The notes under the pieces were generated by a model. It was not told where the DNA came from. It searched no databases and was given only the letters and a program-made list of their open reading frames with translations. This document shows positions 1-6,564 of a stretch of 11,458 bases of DNA, piece after piece (positions within the stretch are counted from its first letter, which is position 1; the number at the start of each line of letters is the position of its first letter). The position numbers and the translations under genes are program-made. This DNA comes from Solirubrobacteraceae bacterium (GTDB lineage: Bacteria; Actinomycetota; Thermoleophilia; Solirubrobacterales; Solirubrobacteraceae), in the NCBI GenBank assembly GCA_019683665.1, contig JADGIB010000098.1, positions 1-11,458 of the forward strand. The letters are read 5' to 3'.

Positions 1-142
1 GGCGCAGGTCGTCGTCGACGTCGGCGCGGGCGTCGCGGCCGATCGCCGCCGACAGGGCGAGGCCGGCCAGGAGGAGGCCGAGCGCGACGGCGGCGACCGC
101 CCCGGCGACGACGAGGGCGCGGAGGCTGGGCGGCCGCCTCAC
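1..142 (-). CDS. Sensor histidine kinase, N-terminal fragment (runs off window edge)
   Basis: Only the first 47 codons are in the window. They read from a GTG whose first bases overlap the TGA of the response regulator (GTGA), so translation is probably coupled. The visible protein begins with a short Arg/Pro-rich cytoplasmic stretch, then a hydrophobic Ala/Val/Leu segment at about residues 8-34 that fits a first membrane helix. An acidic stretch (DARADVDDDL) follows, as expected where the extracytoplasmic sensor region begins. No kinase motif (H-box, N, G1) is visible because the gene continues beyond base 1. The assignment rests on its place directly behind an OmpR-type regulator and on the N-terminal membrane helix, so it is inference from context. 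Another membrane protein is possible but less likely. Confidence 0.72.
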   Translation of the reverse strand, partial: MRRPPSLRALVVAGAVAAVALGLLLAGLALSAAIGRDARADVDDDLR

Positions 143-801
143 GGGCGCAGCGTCCAGCCGACCCCGCGGACGGTGCGGATGACCCGCGGCTCGCCGCCCG
201 CCTCGAGCTTGCGGCGCAGGTAGCCGACGAAGACGTCGACGACGTTCGTGTCGACGTCGGCCGGGTAGCCCCAGACGAGCTGCATGAGCTGCTCGCGCGA
301 GAGGACCTGGCCGGCGTGGCGCAGGAACGTCTCCAGCAGCTCGAACTCGCGCCGGGTGAGCTCGAGCTCCCGCCCGCCGCGGGCGGCGACGTGGCCGACC
401 GGGTCGAGCGTGACGTCACCGGCGCGCAGGACCGCGCCGCCGGTGCGGGCGCGGCGGCGCAGGAGCGCGTGCAGGCGCGCGCTGAGCTCGGCGACGGCGA
501 ACGGCTTGACGAGGTAGTCGTCGGCGCCGGCCTGCAGCCCGGCGACGCGGTCGTCGACCTCGTCGCGGGCCGAGAGGATGCAGATCGGGACGTCGAGGCC
601 ACCGTCGCGGACGCGGCGCACGACCTCGATGCCGTCGAGGCCGGGCATCGTCACGTCGAGGACGACGACCTCGGGCGGGCGTCGCGCGATCGCGTCGAGC
701 GCCTCGTGCCCGTCGGCCGCGGTGGACACGGCGAAGCCCTCGAGGCGCAGGGCGCGCTCGAGGGCGTGGCGAACAGTGTGCTCGTCGTCGACGACGAGCA
801 C
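139..801 (-). CDS. OmpR/PhoB-family response regulator
   Basis: This is a DNA-binding response regulator, expected to be phosphorylated by the kinase encoded next to it. Numbering from the GTG at 801, the receiver domain (about 1-115) has the acidic pair D5/D6, the phospho-acceptor D49 (VVVLDVTMPGLDG), switch residue S77 (ILSARDE) and K99 (DYLVKPF). The C-terminal winged helix (about 125-220) has the usual LTRREFELLETFLRHAG start, the recognition-helix region TNVVDVFVGYLRRKL and the RTVRGVGWTLRP end. All key residues are present and the length (220 aa) is typical. The start is uncertain. GTG at 801 is the only standard start before the receiver domain, but it has no good ribosome site. A GGAGG lies 5 bases before an in-frame ATA at 825, which overlaps the upstream stop codon and would add 8 residues. 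Confidence 0.93.
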   Translation of the reverse strand: MLVVDDEHTVRHALERALRLEGFAVSTAADGHEALDAIARRPPEVVVLDVTMPGLDGIEVVRRVRDGGLDVPICILSARDEVDDRVAGLQAGADDYLVKPFAVAELSARLHALLRRRARTGGAVLRAGDVTLDPVGHVAARGGRELELTRREFELLETFLRHAGQVLSREQLMQLVWGYPADVDTNVVDVFVGYLRRKLEAGGEPRVIRTVRGVGWTLRP

Positions 802-821
802 CTGCGGCTCGCCGGCCGTGC

Positions 822-1748
822 CTATGGATGCCTCCAGCCGTTGCGCATGCCGGGTCCCATCATGCCGGGCCCGTGATCGGCGCCGTTGCGGTCGCGGTCG
901 CCGTGCGGACCGTGTCCGTGGCCGAAGCCCGGCCCGAACCCGAGCCCGAAGGCGAACCCGAAGCCCAGCCACGGCCCCTGCCCGATCGCGTCGCGGACCT
1001 TGTCGGCGGAGATGCCGAGCTTGCGCGCGAGGCCGTCGACGAGCTGGTCGCGCCGCTGCTGCATCCGCTCGACCTGGGTCTTCTGCGCGTCGCGCAGGAT
1101 CTGCTCGACCCGGTCGACGGACACGCCGAGCTCGTCGGCGATCGCCTTCGACACGCCCGTGATCGCGGGCCAGTTGACCTCGCCGAGCGCGTCGACGAGG
1201 CGCTCCTCGGTCACGCCGAGCGCCGTGGCGACGTCGGCGAACGCGTCCGCGAGCTCCCACGGCCGGCGCGGCTCGATCTGCTCGAGCGCGTCGCGGGCGC
1301 GCTCCTCGCTGACGCCGAGGATGCGGGCCAGCTCGGCGGCGACGGCCTTGCGCGCCTCGTCGAAGCTGTCGGGCAGGTCGGGCCGCGCGTCGCGCAGCGC
1401 CTCGCGGGCGCGGTCGCGGTCGACGTTCAGGCCGTCGGCCAGCGCCTGGGCGAGGTCGACGTGCTCGACGTCGGGCAGCTCGTCGCGCAGCTCGTCGAGG
1501 GCCTTCTCCAGAGCGTCCTCCTCGACCCCGAGCTCGTCGGCGAGCCCTTCGGGGCCGCCGCGCCAGAAGCCGGGCCCGCCGGGCGCCCCGGGCTTGGTCC
1601 GCTTCGGGGTCGTCGACGACGAACCCGACGAGTCCGACTTGGCGGCGACCGCCGAGCCGTCGTCGAGCTGGGTGCCCAGCGCGAACGCGCCGGAGGCGAG
1701 GACCACGGCCCCCAGGAGGGCCAGGCCGATCTTCGTTGCGGTGCGCAT
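822..1748 (-). CDS. Exported helical-repeat protein with Gly/Phe/His-rich tail
   Basis: This 308-residue protein is of unrecognised function. Residues 1-28 form a signal sequence or membrane anchor (basic start, hydrophobic 7-25), then a Ser/Thr/Lys/Pro/Gly-rich linker (about 37-66). Residues 69-255 hold six imperfect copies of a short two-helix unit of the form LAxxLGVxxxxxxxAL. They start near 69, 103, 140, 173, 203 and 240, and many contain LGV or LGI followed by two to five charged residues. The tail (258-308) is low-complexity: repeated GF pairs, then GHGHGPHG, then a Met/Gly stretch (GPGMMGPGM). The product is probably secreted or anchored outside the membrane. It is the first gene of the unit with the regulator and kinase, so it may be a stress protein or signal modulator of that system. 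That role is inferred from context; no enzyme motif is seen. Confidence 0.85.
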   Translation of the reverse strand: MRTATKIGLALLGAVVLASGAFALGTQLDDGSAVAAKSDSSGSSSTTPKRTKPGAPGGPGFWRGGPEGLADELGVEEDALEKALDELRDELPDVEHVDLAQALADGLNVDRDRAREALRDARPDLPDSFDEARKAVAAELARILGVSEERARDALEQIEPRRPWELADAFADVATALGVTEERLVDALGEVNWPAITGVSKAIADELGVSVDRVEQILRDAQKTQVERMQQRRDQLVDGLARKLGISADKVRDAIGQGPWLGFGFAFGLGFGPGFGHGHGPHGDRDRNGADHGPGMMGPGMRNGWRHP

Positions 1749-1808
1749 GGCGCCAGTGTGCGGACGCCGGTTGTGACCTCTCTAAGAACACCCGGACCGC
1801 CCGCCGGG

Positions 1809-1861
1809 GGGACGTGTGGCACCTGGCATCCGATATGCGGACGCCATGTGCCACACGTGCC
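1809..1861 (-). terminator. Strong hairpin downstream of the VOC gene
   Basis: Bases 1810-1827 and 1843-1860 are inverted copies, matching at 16 of 18 positions around a 15-base loop. One further G-C pair at 1809/1861 extends the stem. On the minus strand it begins 12 bases after the VOC stop codon, where a transcription terminator would sit. No T-run follows the stem; the next bases are C/G-rich, so it would be a tract-less terminator of the kind proposed in actinobacteria. It also lies about 60 bases upstream of the repeat-protein start on the same strand, so it could instead be a protein-binding dyad for that promoter. Confidence 0.6.
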
Positions 1862-1873
1862 GGACGGGGGCGG

Positions 1874-2281
1874 TCAGCCGTGGTGCTGCACCACGCGGAT
1901 CGCGTTGCCGAACGGGTCGCGCAGGCCGAAGTCGATGCCGTAGCTGCGCTCGCTGGGGCCGTCGGTGAACTCGACGCCCCTGGCCGCCAGCTCGTCGTAG
2001 GTGCGGCGGGCGTCGTCGGTGGCGAAGCCGATCCAGCCGCCGCCGGCGCCCTTGGTGACGAGCTCGCGGACCTGCTCGGCGGTCGCGTCGTCCATCGACG
2101 GCGGGCCCGGGCGCTCCAGCAGGATCTCCCGGTCGTCGCCGGGCACGCCGACGGTCAGCCAGCGCATGAACCCGAGGTCCTGGTCGACCTTGACCTCCAG
2201 GCCGAGCGTGTTGCAGTAGAAGTCGAGCGCCTCGTCCTGGTCGAGGACGAAGACGGAGGACAGTCGCGTTGACGTGATCAT
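1874..2281 (-). CDS. VOC-family protein (glyoxalase/bleomycin-resistance fold)
   Basis: This is a single-domain vicinal-oxygen-chelate protein of 135 aa, the usual length. The first beta-alpha-beta half includes DQDEALDFYCNTLGLEV and the strand REILLERPG. The second half has WIGFATDDARRTYDELAARGVEF and ends with the family signature GLRDPFGNAIRVVQ. Of the usual metal ligands, only the Glu in ILLERPG is clear. The expected N-terminal His is absent and the last position is Gln, so a true glyoxalase I is unlikely and the substrate is unknown. The gene follows an AraC-type regulator with a 10-base gap, a pairing common in actinobacteria. It may also have its own promoter (see 2289-2294). A strong hairpin follows its stop. 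Confidence 0.93.
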   Translation of the reverse strand: MITSTRLSSVFVLDQDEALDFYCNTLGLEVKVDQDLGFMRWLTVGVPGDDREILLERPGPPSMDDATAEQVRELVTKGAGGGWIGFATDDARRTYDELAARGVEFTDGPSERSYGIDFGLRDPFGNAIRVVQHHG

Positions 2282-2288
2282 GCGCGCG

Positions 2289-2294
2289 ACGCTA
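2289..2294 (-). promoter_or_regulatory. Candidate -10 element for leaderless VOC mRNA
   Basis: The minus strand reads TAGCGT, then 7 bases, then the VOC ATG. This matches the actinobacterial TANNNT -10 placed so that the transcript starts at or next to the start codon. The same hexamer and spacing precede the gene at 11256. The first three bases (TAG) are also the stop codon of the AraC gene. No convincing -35 is seen, and no ribosome-binding site precedes the ATG, which fits a leaderless start. Confidence 0.5.
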
Positions 2295-2717
2295 CGCGGA
2301 GACCGGCGCGCGCGCTTCTCCGAAGCTGCTCGGGCGCATCGAGCGCATCGCGAAGCACGCGGGCACCGCCGGCAGCCCCACCGCGTGGCGGCGGTACTCG
2401 GTCGGCGACTCCCCCACGATCTCGCGGAACGTGCGGCTGAACGTGCCGAGGCTCGAGAAGCCGACGTCGAAGCAGATCTCGGTGACGCTGCGGTCGGTCT
2501 CGCGCAGCAGCGCCATCGCCCGCTCGACGCGGCGGCGCTGCAGGTAGCGGTGCGGCGGCTCGCCGAACGCCTCGCGGAAGCTGCGGCTGAAGTGCGACTC
2601 CGACATCAGCGCCACGCGCGCGAGCGCGCGCACGTCGAGCGGACGGTCGTACGCGCGGTCCATCGCGTCCCGGGCGCGCAGCAGCCGGCGGTTGGCGTCC
2701 TCGACCGCGGCGCTCAC
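2292..2717 (-). CDS. Short AraC-family regulator (DNA-binding domain only)
   Basis: The 141-aa protein consists almost only of the AraC/XylS two-helix-turn-helix domain, with no N-terminal ligand-binding cupin. The first HTH covers LDVRALARVALMSESHFSRS with FREAFGEPPHRYLQRRRVERA following. The second is SVTEICFDVGFSSLGTFSR with FREIVGESPTEYRR following. After the domain comes a tail with Pro-Ala-Cys-Phe, then MRP and EAR, which I recall as recurring in short actinobacterial AraC proteins next to VOC genes. The GTG start overlaps the ligase stop (GTGA), which implies translational coupling. Its likely target is the VOC gene directly behind it or the unit itself. With no sensor domain, how it would be controlled is unclear. 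Confidence 0.93.
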   Translation of the reverse strand: MSAAVEDANRRLLRARDAMDRAYDRPLDVRALARVALMSESHFSRSFREAFGEPPHRYLQRRRVERAMALLRETDRSVTEICFDVGFSSLGTFSRTFREIVGESPTEYRRHAVGLPAVPACFAMRSMRPSSFGEARAPVSA

Positions 2718-4735
2718 ACCACGCCCGCCTCGGCCAGCCAGCGCCACAGCTCGTCCTGCGAGACGACCTGCACACCGAGCTTCTCGGCCTTCGACGTCTT
2801 CGACGCGCCGACGTTGTCGCCGGCCAGCAGGTAGTCGGTCGCCGACGACACCGACGACGCGGTCACCGCCGCCGCCTGCTCGACCAGGCGCGTCACGTCC
2901 GGGCGGCTGACCTTCGCGCCGCTGCGCGGGTCGGCGAACGCGCCGGTGATCACGACGGTCTTGCCCTTCAGCGGCGAGTCGCCGGCCGCGGCCGCGTCGA
3001 CGGGCCGGTCCTCGTCGCGCACGTCGAGCACCACGCCGTGGCGGCGCAGCTCGGCGATCTCCTCGCGGATCTCCTCGCGCGCGAAGAACGCGGCGACGCT
3101 CTCGGCCACCTTCGGCCCGATGTCGCGGATCGCGACGAGCTCCTCCGCGCTCGCGTCCATCACGTCCTCGATGCGCTCGTAGCCGGCCAGGCACAGCCGC
3201 TTGGCCACGCCCTCGGAGGCCATCGGGATGGCGAGGCCGATGAGCGCGCGGCGCAGGCCCAGGCCCTTGGAGCGCTCGATCGAGTCGACCATGTTGCGGG
3301 CGCTCACCTCCCCCATCCGCTCGTAGCCGAGGAGCCGGTCGACGGTCAGCGTGTAGAAGTCCGAGCGCCGCCGCAGGACGCCGTCGTCGGCGAGCTTCTC
3401 GATCCACACGTCGCCGACCCCCTCCATGTCGGCGGCGGGCCGCGACGCCCAGTGCATGAGCCGGCGGGTCACCTGGGCCGGGCACTGGAGGTTCACGCAC
3501 CAGCGCTCCTCGCCGGTCCCGCGGACCTCGAGCTCGCTGCCGCACGACGGGCAGTGCGTCGGCGGGACGATGACCTGCTCGGTGCCGTCGCGGTCCTCGG
3601 GGATCGAGCGGCCGGCGAACGGGATGACGTCGCCGCGGCGCACGACGGCGACCGTGTCGCCGATGCGCAGGTCGCGCTCGCGGATCAGCCGCGGGTTGTG
3701 GAGCGTGATGTGCTCGACGGTGACGCCGCCGACGAAGACCGGCTCCACGCGCGCCCGCGGCGCGACGCGGCCGATCTTGCCGACCGGCCACTCGACGGCC
3801 AGCAGCTTCGTGAGCTTCTCCTCGGGCGGGTACTTGAACGCGATCGCGCCGCGCGGCTCGGCGCTGTTGAAGCCGGCGGCGTCGAAGGCGGCCGGGTCGT
3901 GGAGGCGCACGACGGCGCCGTCGATGTCGTAGTCGAGGCCGTCGCGGCGGGCGCCGATCTCGCGCACGGCCTCGAGCACCGCGTCAGCGTCGGCGCAGAC
4001 GACCTGCGCGGCCGCCTCGATCCCGTCGGGGACGTCGGCGGGCTCGCCGTCCACGTCGGCCCCGAACGCGTAGAAGCGCAGGACCCGCCCGGCGGCGGCC
4101 GCCGCCTGGGCGTCCTTCTGCATGAGCGTGCCGGCGGCGCCGTTGCGCGGGTTCGTCAGCGGCCGGTCGGGGTGGGCGGCGTTGTAGGCCTCCCAGGTCG
4201 AGCGCAGCATGACCGCCTCGCCGCGGACCTCGACGCGGCCGGGCAGCCCGATCTCCTGCGGCAGGCCGGGGATGACGTGGCGGGCCTTGTCGGTGACGAG
4301 CTCGCCGATCGCGCCGGTGCCGCGGGTGGCGACGTAGTCGAGGCGCCCGTCGCGGTAGACGACCGACAGCGACAGCCCGTCGAGCTTCTCGGAGACCCGG
4401 AACGGCTGGCCCGGGAAGCGGGCGCAGAACGCCCGCACCTCGTCCTCGGTCGTCGCCTTGGCCAGCGACAGCATCGGGCGGGCGTGGCGGATCGTCGGGC
4501 CGGTCAGCTCCGACGGGGCGTTCACCCGCCGCAGCGGGCTGTCGGGCGGCTCGAGCTCGGGGTGCTCGGCGACGAGCGCAGCCAGCTCGTCCTTCAGCGC
4601 GTCGTAGTCGGCGTCGGGGACCGGGGTGTCGCCGGATCCGTAGTACGCGTCGTTGAGGCGCTGCACCTCGGCCGCGAGCTCGGCGATGCGCTCGCGGACG
4701 GCCGCCGTGGACGTCTGGTCGCTCACGCCGGCCAT
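2714..4735 (-). CDS. ligA: NAD-dependent DNA ligase, divergent LigA type
   Basis: Seals DNA nicks using NAD+. The 673-aa length and domain order are those of LigA. They are: Ia region (YYGSGDTPVPDADYDALKDEL, about 31-51); adenylation domain with nucleophile K117 (SEKLDG), RGEAVM (171-176), NPRNGAAGTL (195-204), DYDIDGAVV (268-276) and KYPPEE (301-306); OB fold (about 315-392); zinc finger C395, C398, C413, C418; helix-hairpin-helix region (about 425-575); C-terminal BRCT domain. Several family signatures are altered, so this may be a second, specialised ligase (see findings). The ATG at 4735 is chosen because GGAGG lies 11 bases upstream; a GTG three codons in is possible. It starts 23 bases after the permease stop and its own stop overlaps the AraC start. 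Confidence 0.95.
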   Translation of the reverse strand: MAGVSDQTSTAAVRERIAELAAEVQRLNDAYYGSGDTPVPDADYDALKDELAALVAEHPELEPPDSPLRRVNAPSELTGPTIRHARPMLSLAKATTEDEVRAFCARFPGQPFRVSEKLDGLSLSVVYRDGRLDYVATRGTGAIGELVTDKARHVIPGLPQEIGLPGRVEVRGEAVMLRSTWEAYNAAHPDRPLTNPRNGAAGTLMQKDAQAAAAAGRVLRFYAFGADVDGEPADVPDGIEAAAQVVCADADAVLEAVREIGARRDGLDYDIDGAVVRLHDPAAFDAAGFNSAEPRGAIAFKYPPEEKLTKLLAVEWPVGKIGRVAPRARVEPVFVGGVTVEHITLHNPRLIRERDLRIGDTVAVVRRGDVIPFAGRSIPEDRDGTEQVIVPPTHCPSCGSELEVRGTGEERWCVNLQCPAQVTRRLMHWASRPAADMEGVGDVWIEKLADDGVLRRRSDFYTLTVDRLLGYERMGEVSARNMVDSIERSKGLGLRRALIGLAIPMASEGVAKRLCLAGYERIEDVMDASAEELVAIRDIGPKVAESVAAFFAREEIREEIAELRRHGVVLDVRDEDRPVDAAAAGDSPLKGKTVVITGAFADPRSGAKVSRPDVTRLVEQAAAVTASSVSSATDYLLAGDNVGASKTSKAEKLGVQVVSQDELWRWLAEAGVV

Positions 4736-4758
4736 TGTGGCGCCCGCCTCCGACGCCC

Positions 4759-5580
4759 TCACAGGATCAGCCTGTGCTCCATGAAGCGGATCGCCAGCCG
4801 CCACGAGACGAGCGCGAAGACGGCCAGGAAGGCGGCGTGCCAGACGTCGTCGAGGCTCCACGTCCCGAACACGGCGTCGCGGACGAGCTGGACGCAGTGG
4901 TAGAGCGGGTTGGCCTGGGCGAGCGCCTGGACCCACTCGGGCAGCCCGTCGAGCGGGAAGAACGTCCCGGCGACGAGGAACAGCGGCGTCAGCAGGCCGC
5001 TCTGCCAGTAGGAGAAGCTCTCGATCGCCTTCGAGCGGGCGGCGATGAGGATCCCGAACGCGGCCCAGCCGAAGCCGGCGAGCGCGGCGATGAGCGGGAC
5101 GGCGAGCATCCCCCAGCTCGGGTTGAGCCCGAAGACGATCGCGACGAGCATCGGCACGCACCCGTAGACCCCGGTGCGGGCCGAGATCCACAGCGCCTCG
5201 GCGGTGACGAGCTCCTCGGTGTCGACCGGCGCGGCGAGGATCGCGTCGTACGTGTGCTGGAAGGCGTGCTTGACGTAGGTCGAGTACATCGCCGGGAACG
5301 CGCCGCTGAACAGGACGGTCGTCGCGACGATGCCGGTGCCGACGAAGTCGATGTAGTCGTAGCCGGCGACCTGGCTGACGAGCGACCCGAATCCGAAGCC
5401 GAAGGCGAGCATGTAGATCGTCGGGTCGACGGTCGACGAGAACGTCGACGAGCGCCAGAACGACGAGTAGTTGATCGCCTCGCGCACCATGACCCCGAGC
5501 ACGGCGGAGCGCTCGAGGCGGCCGAGGCGGCGGCGCGGGCGGTCCGGCGCGGCGGGCGCCGGGGCGGTCGTGGCGGCCAT
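4759..5580 (-). CDS. ABC-2 type exporter permease, NodJ/DrrB-like
   Basis: This 273-aa membrane protein is the channel partner of the ATPase just upstream; their TGA and ATG share one base (TGATG). After a Pro/Arg-rich cytoplasmic start it shows the ABC-2 pattern of about six membrane segments. NodJ-like stretches are DPTIYMLAFGFGFGSLV, YDYIDFVGTGIVATT, HTYDAILAAPVDTEELV (cytoplasmic coupling region) and the late LTPLFLVAGTFFPLDGLPEW followed by NPLYHCVQLVRDAVFG. NodJ family members export lipo-oligosaccharides in rhizobia, but actinobacterial relatives are mostly drug or lipid exporters, so the substrate cannot be named. The gene sits between its ATPase and a DNA ligase, 23 bases before the latter. 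Confidence 0.94.
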   Translation of the reverse strand: MAATTAPAPAAPDRPRRRLGRLERSAVLGVMVREAINYSSFWRSSTFSSTVDPTIYMLAFGFGFGSLVSQVAGYDYIDFVGTGIVATTVLFSGAFPAMYSTYVKHAFQHTYDAILAAPVDTEELVTAEALWISARTGVYGCVPMLVAIVFGLNPSWGMLAVPLIAALAGFGWAAFGILIAARSKAIESFSYWQSGLLTPLFLVAGTFFPLDGLPEWVQALAQANPLYHCVQLVRDAVFGTWSLDDVWHAAFLAVFALVSWRLAIRFMEHRLIL

Positions 5581-6470
5581 CAGGCGATCTCCTCCCCGGT
5601 GAGGAGGACGAAGACGTCCTCGAGGTTCGCGGCGCGGCGCTCGCCGTCGAGCGCGTGGTCGCCGTCGGCGTGCAGGACGGCGACGGACGTGCCGGTGCGG
5701 CGGGTCCGCCAGCCGCGCCGGCGCGCCTGCGCCTCGACCTCGGCCAGCCGCGCCGGGCTCCCGTAGACCTCGAGCGCCTCGCCCCCGGCGTGCTCGGCGA
5801 TGAGGTCCTGCGGCGGGCCGACGGCGACGGCGCGGCCGTGCGAGACGATCGTGACGAGGTCGCAGAGGCGCTCGGCCTCCTCGATGTAGTGGGTGCTCAT
5901 CAGGATCGAGACGCCCTCGGAGCGCAGCCGGTCGATGAGCGCCCACAGCTCCTGGCGCACCTGCGGGTCGAGGCCGACGGTCGGCTCGTCGAGGAGCAGC
6001 AGCCGCGGCCGGTGCAGCAGCGCGCGGGCGATGAGCAGCCGCCGGCGCATCCCGCCCGACAGCTCGTCGACCTTCGCCGTGCGCCGCTCGGCGAGGTTGG
6101 CGATCTCGAGCGTCCGGTCGATCGCCGCCCGCCGCTCGCCCTTCGGCACCCGGTAGAGGTGGGCGAAGACGCGCAGGTTCTGCTCGACGGTGAGCGACAC
6201 GTCGAGGTTGTCGAGCTGGGGCACGACGCCCATCTCGGCCCGCGCCTGCTTGGAGTCGCCGGGCAGCCGGTGGCCGAGCACCTCGATCACGCCCTCGTCG
6301 GCGACGACCTGCGCGGTGAGCATCTTCATCGTCGTCGACTTGCCGGCCCCGTTGGGGCCCAGCAGCCCGACGCACGTCCCGTACGGGACCTCGAGGTCGA
6401 GGCCGTCGACGGCGGTCAGCGACCCGAACCGCTTGACGACCCCGCGCAGGCGGATGGCAGCGTCCGTCAT
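5580..6470 (-). CDS. ABC exporter ATPase, NodI/DrrA-like
   Basis: This is the nucleotide-binding subunit (296 aa) that powers the adjacent permease. Motifs run in order: Walker A GPNGAGKST (38-46), Q-loop with VVPQLDNLD (Q85), signature LSGGM (137-141), Walker B LLLLDE (157-162), D-loop GLD (166-168) and switch His H194 (STHYIEEAERLCD). The VPQLDNLDVSLTVEQNL stretch is characteristic of the NodI/daunorubicin-type subfamily. A C-terminal domain of about 75 residues, ending in the NLEDVFVLLTG motif common to DrrA-like ATPases, is present. The ATG at 6470 is chosen by alignment with family starts. An in-frame ATG at 6554 would add 28 residues unlike the family. The gene lies 94 bases downstream of the HxlR gene on the same strand. 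Confidence 0.95.
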   Translation of the reverse strand: MTDAAIRLRGVVKRFGSLTAVDGLDLEVPYGTCVGLLGPNGAGKSTTMKMLTAQVVADEGVIEVLGHRLPGDSKQARAEMGVVPQLDNLDVSLTVEQNLRVFAHLYRVPKGERRAAIDRTLEIANLAERRTAKVDELSGGMRRRLLIARALLHRPRLLLLDEPTVGLDPQVRQELWALIDRLRSEGVSILMSTHYIEEAERLCDLVTIVSHGRAVAVGPPQDLIAEHAGGEALEVYGSPARLAEVEAQARRRGWRTRRTGTSVAVLHADGDHALDGERRAANLEDVFVLLTGEEIA

Positions 6471-6472
6471 GG

Positions 6473-6492
6473 CCCGATGATCCCGGATCGGG
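6473..6492. promoter_or_regulatory. Inverted repeat ahead of the ATPase start
   Basis: CCCGAT (6473-6478) and ATCGGG (6487-6492) are exact inverted copies around 8 bases, and the 11-base palindrome GATCCCGGATC lies inside at 6479-6489. The element ends three bases upstream of the exporter ATPase start, in the 94-base gap after the HxlR gene. It could be an operator or a small hairpin covering the start. Nothing else is evident in that gap. Confidence 0.3.
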
Positions 6493-6564
6493 TGCGTCGT
6501 CCCTTCGCGTTCGATGAGCACGTCGATGGGACCGGCGCGGGCGGGCGAACTCATCGGTCGCCGC

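Noticed and set aside
1752..1842. Repeated GCGGACGCC at about 1760 and 1837
   Set aside because: A single 9-base match in GC-rich DNA is expected by chance and shows no wider symmetry.
802..1854. N-terminal extension of the response regulator frame through the repeat-protein gene
   Set aside because: It is Arg/Ala-rich shadow sequence of the repeat protein; the receiver domain starts normally at about base 801.
3038..4903. 621-codon open frame opposite the DNA ligase
   Set aside because: The translation is Asp/Arg/Val/His-rich with no motifs, and the minus strand here carries an unmistakable ligase.
6471..6554. 28-residue longer ATPase from the ATG at 6554
   Set aside because: The extra residues have no family similarity and no ribosome site; the shorter form begins like other NodI-type ATPases.
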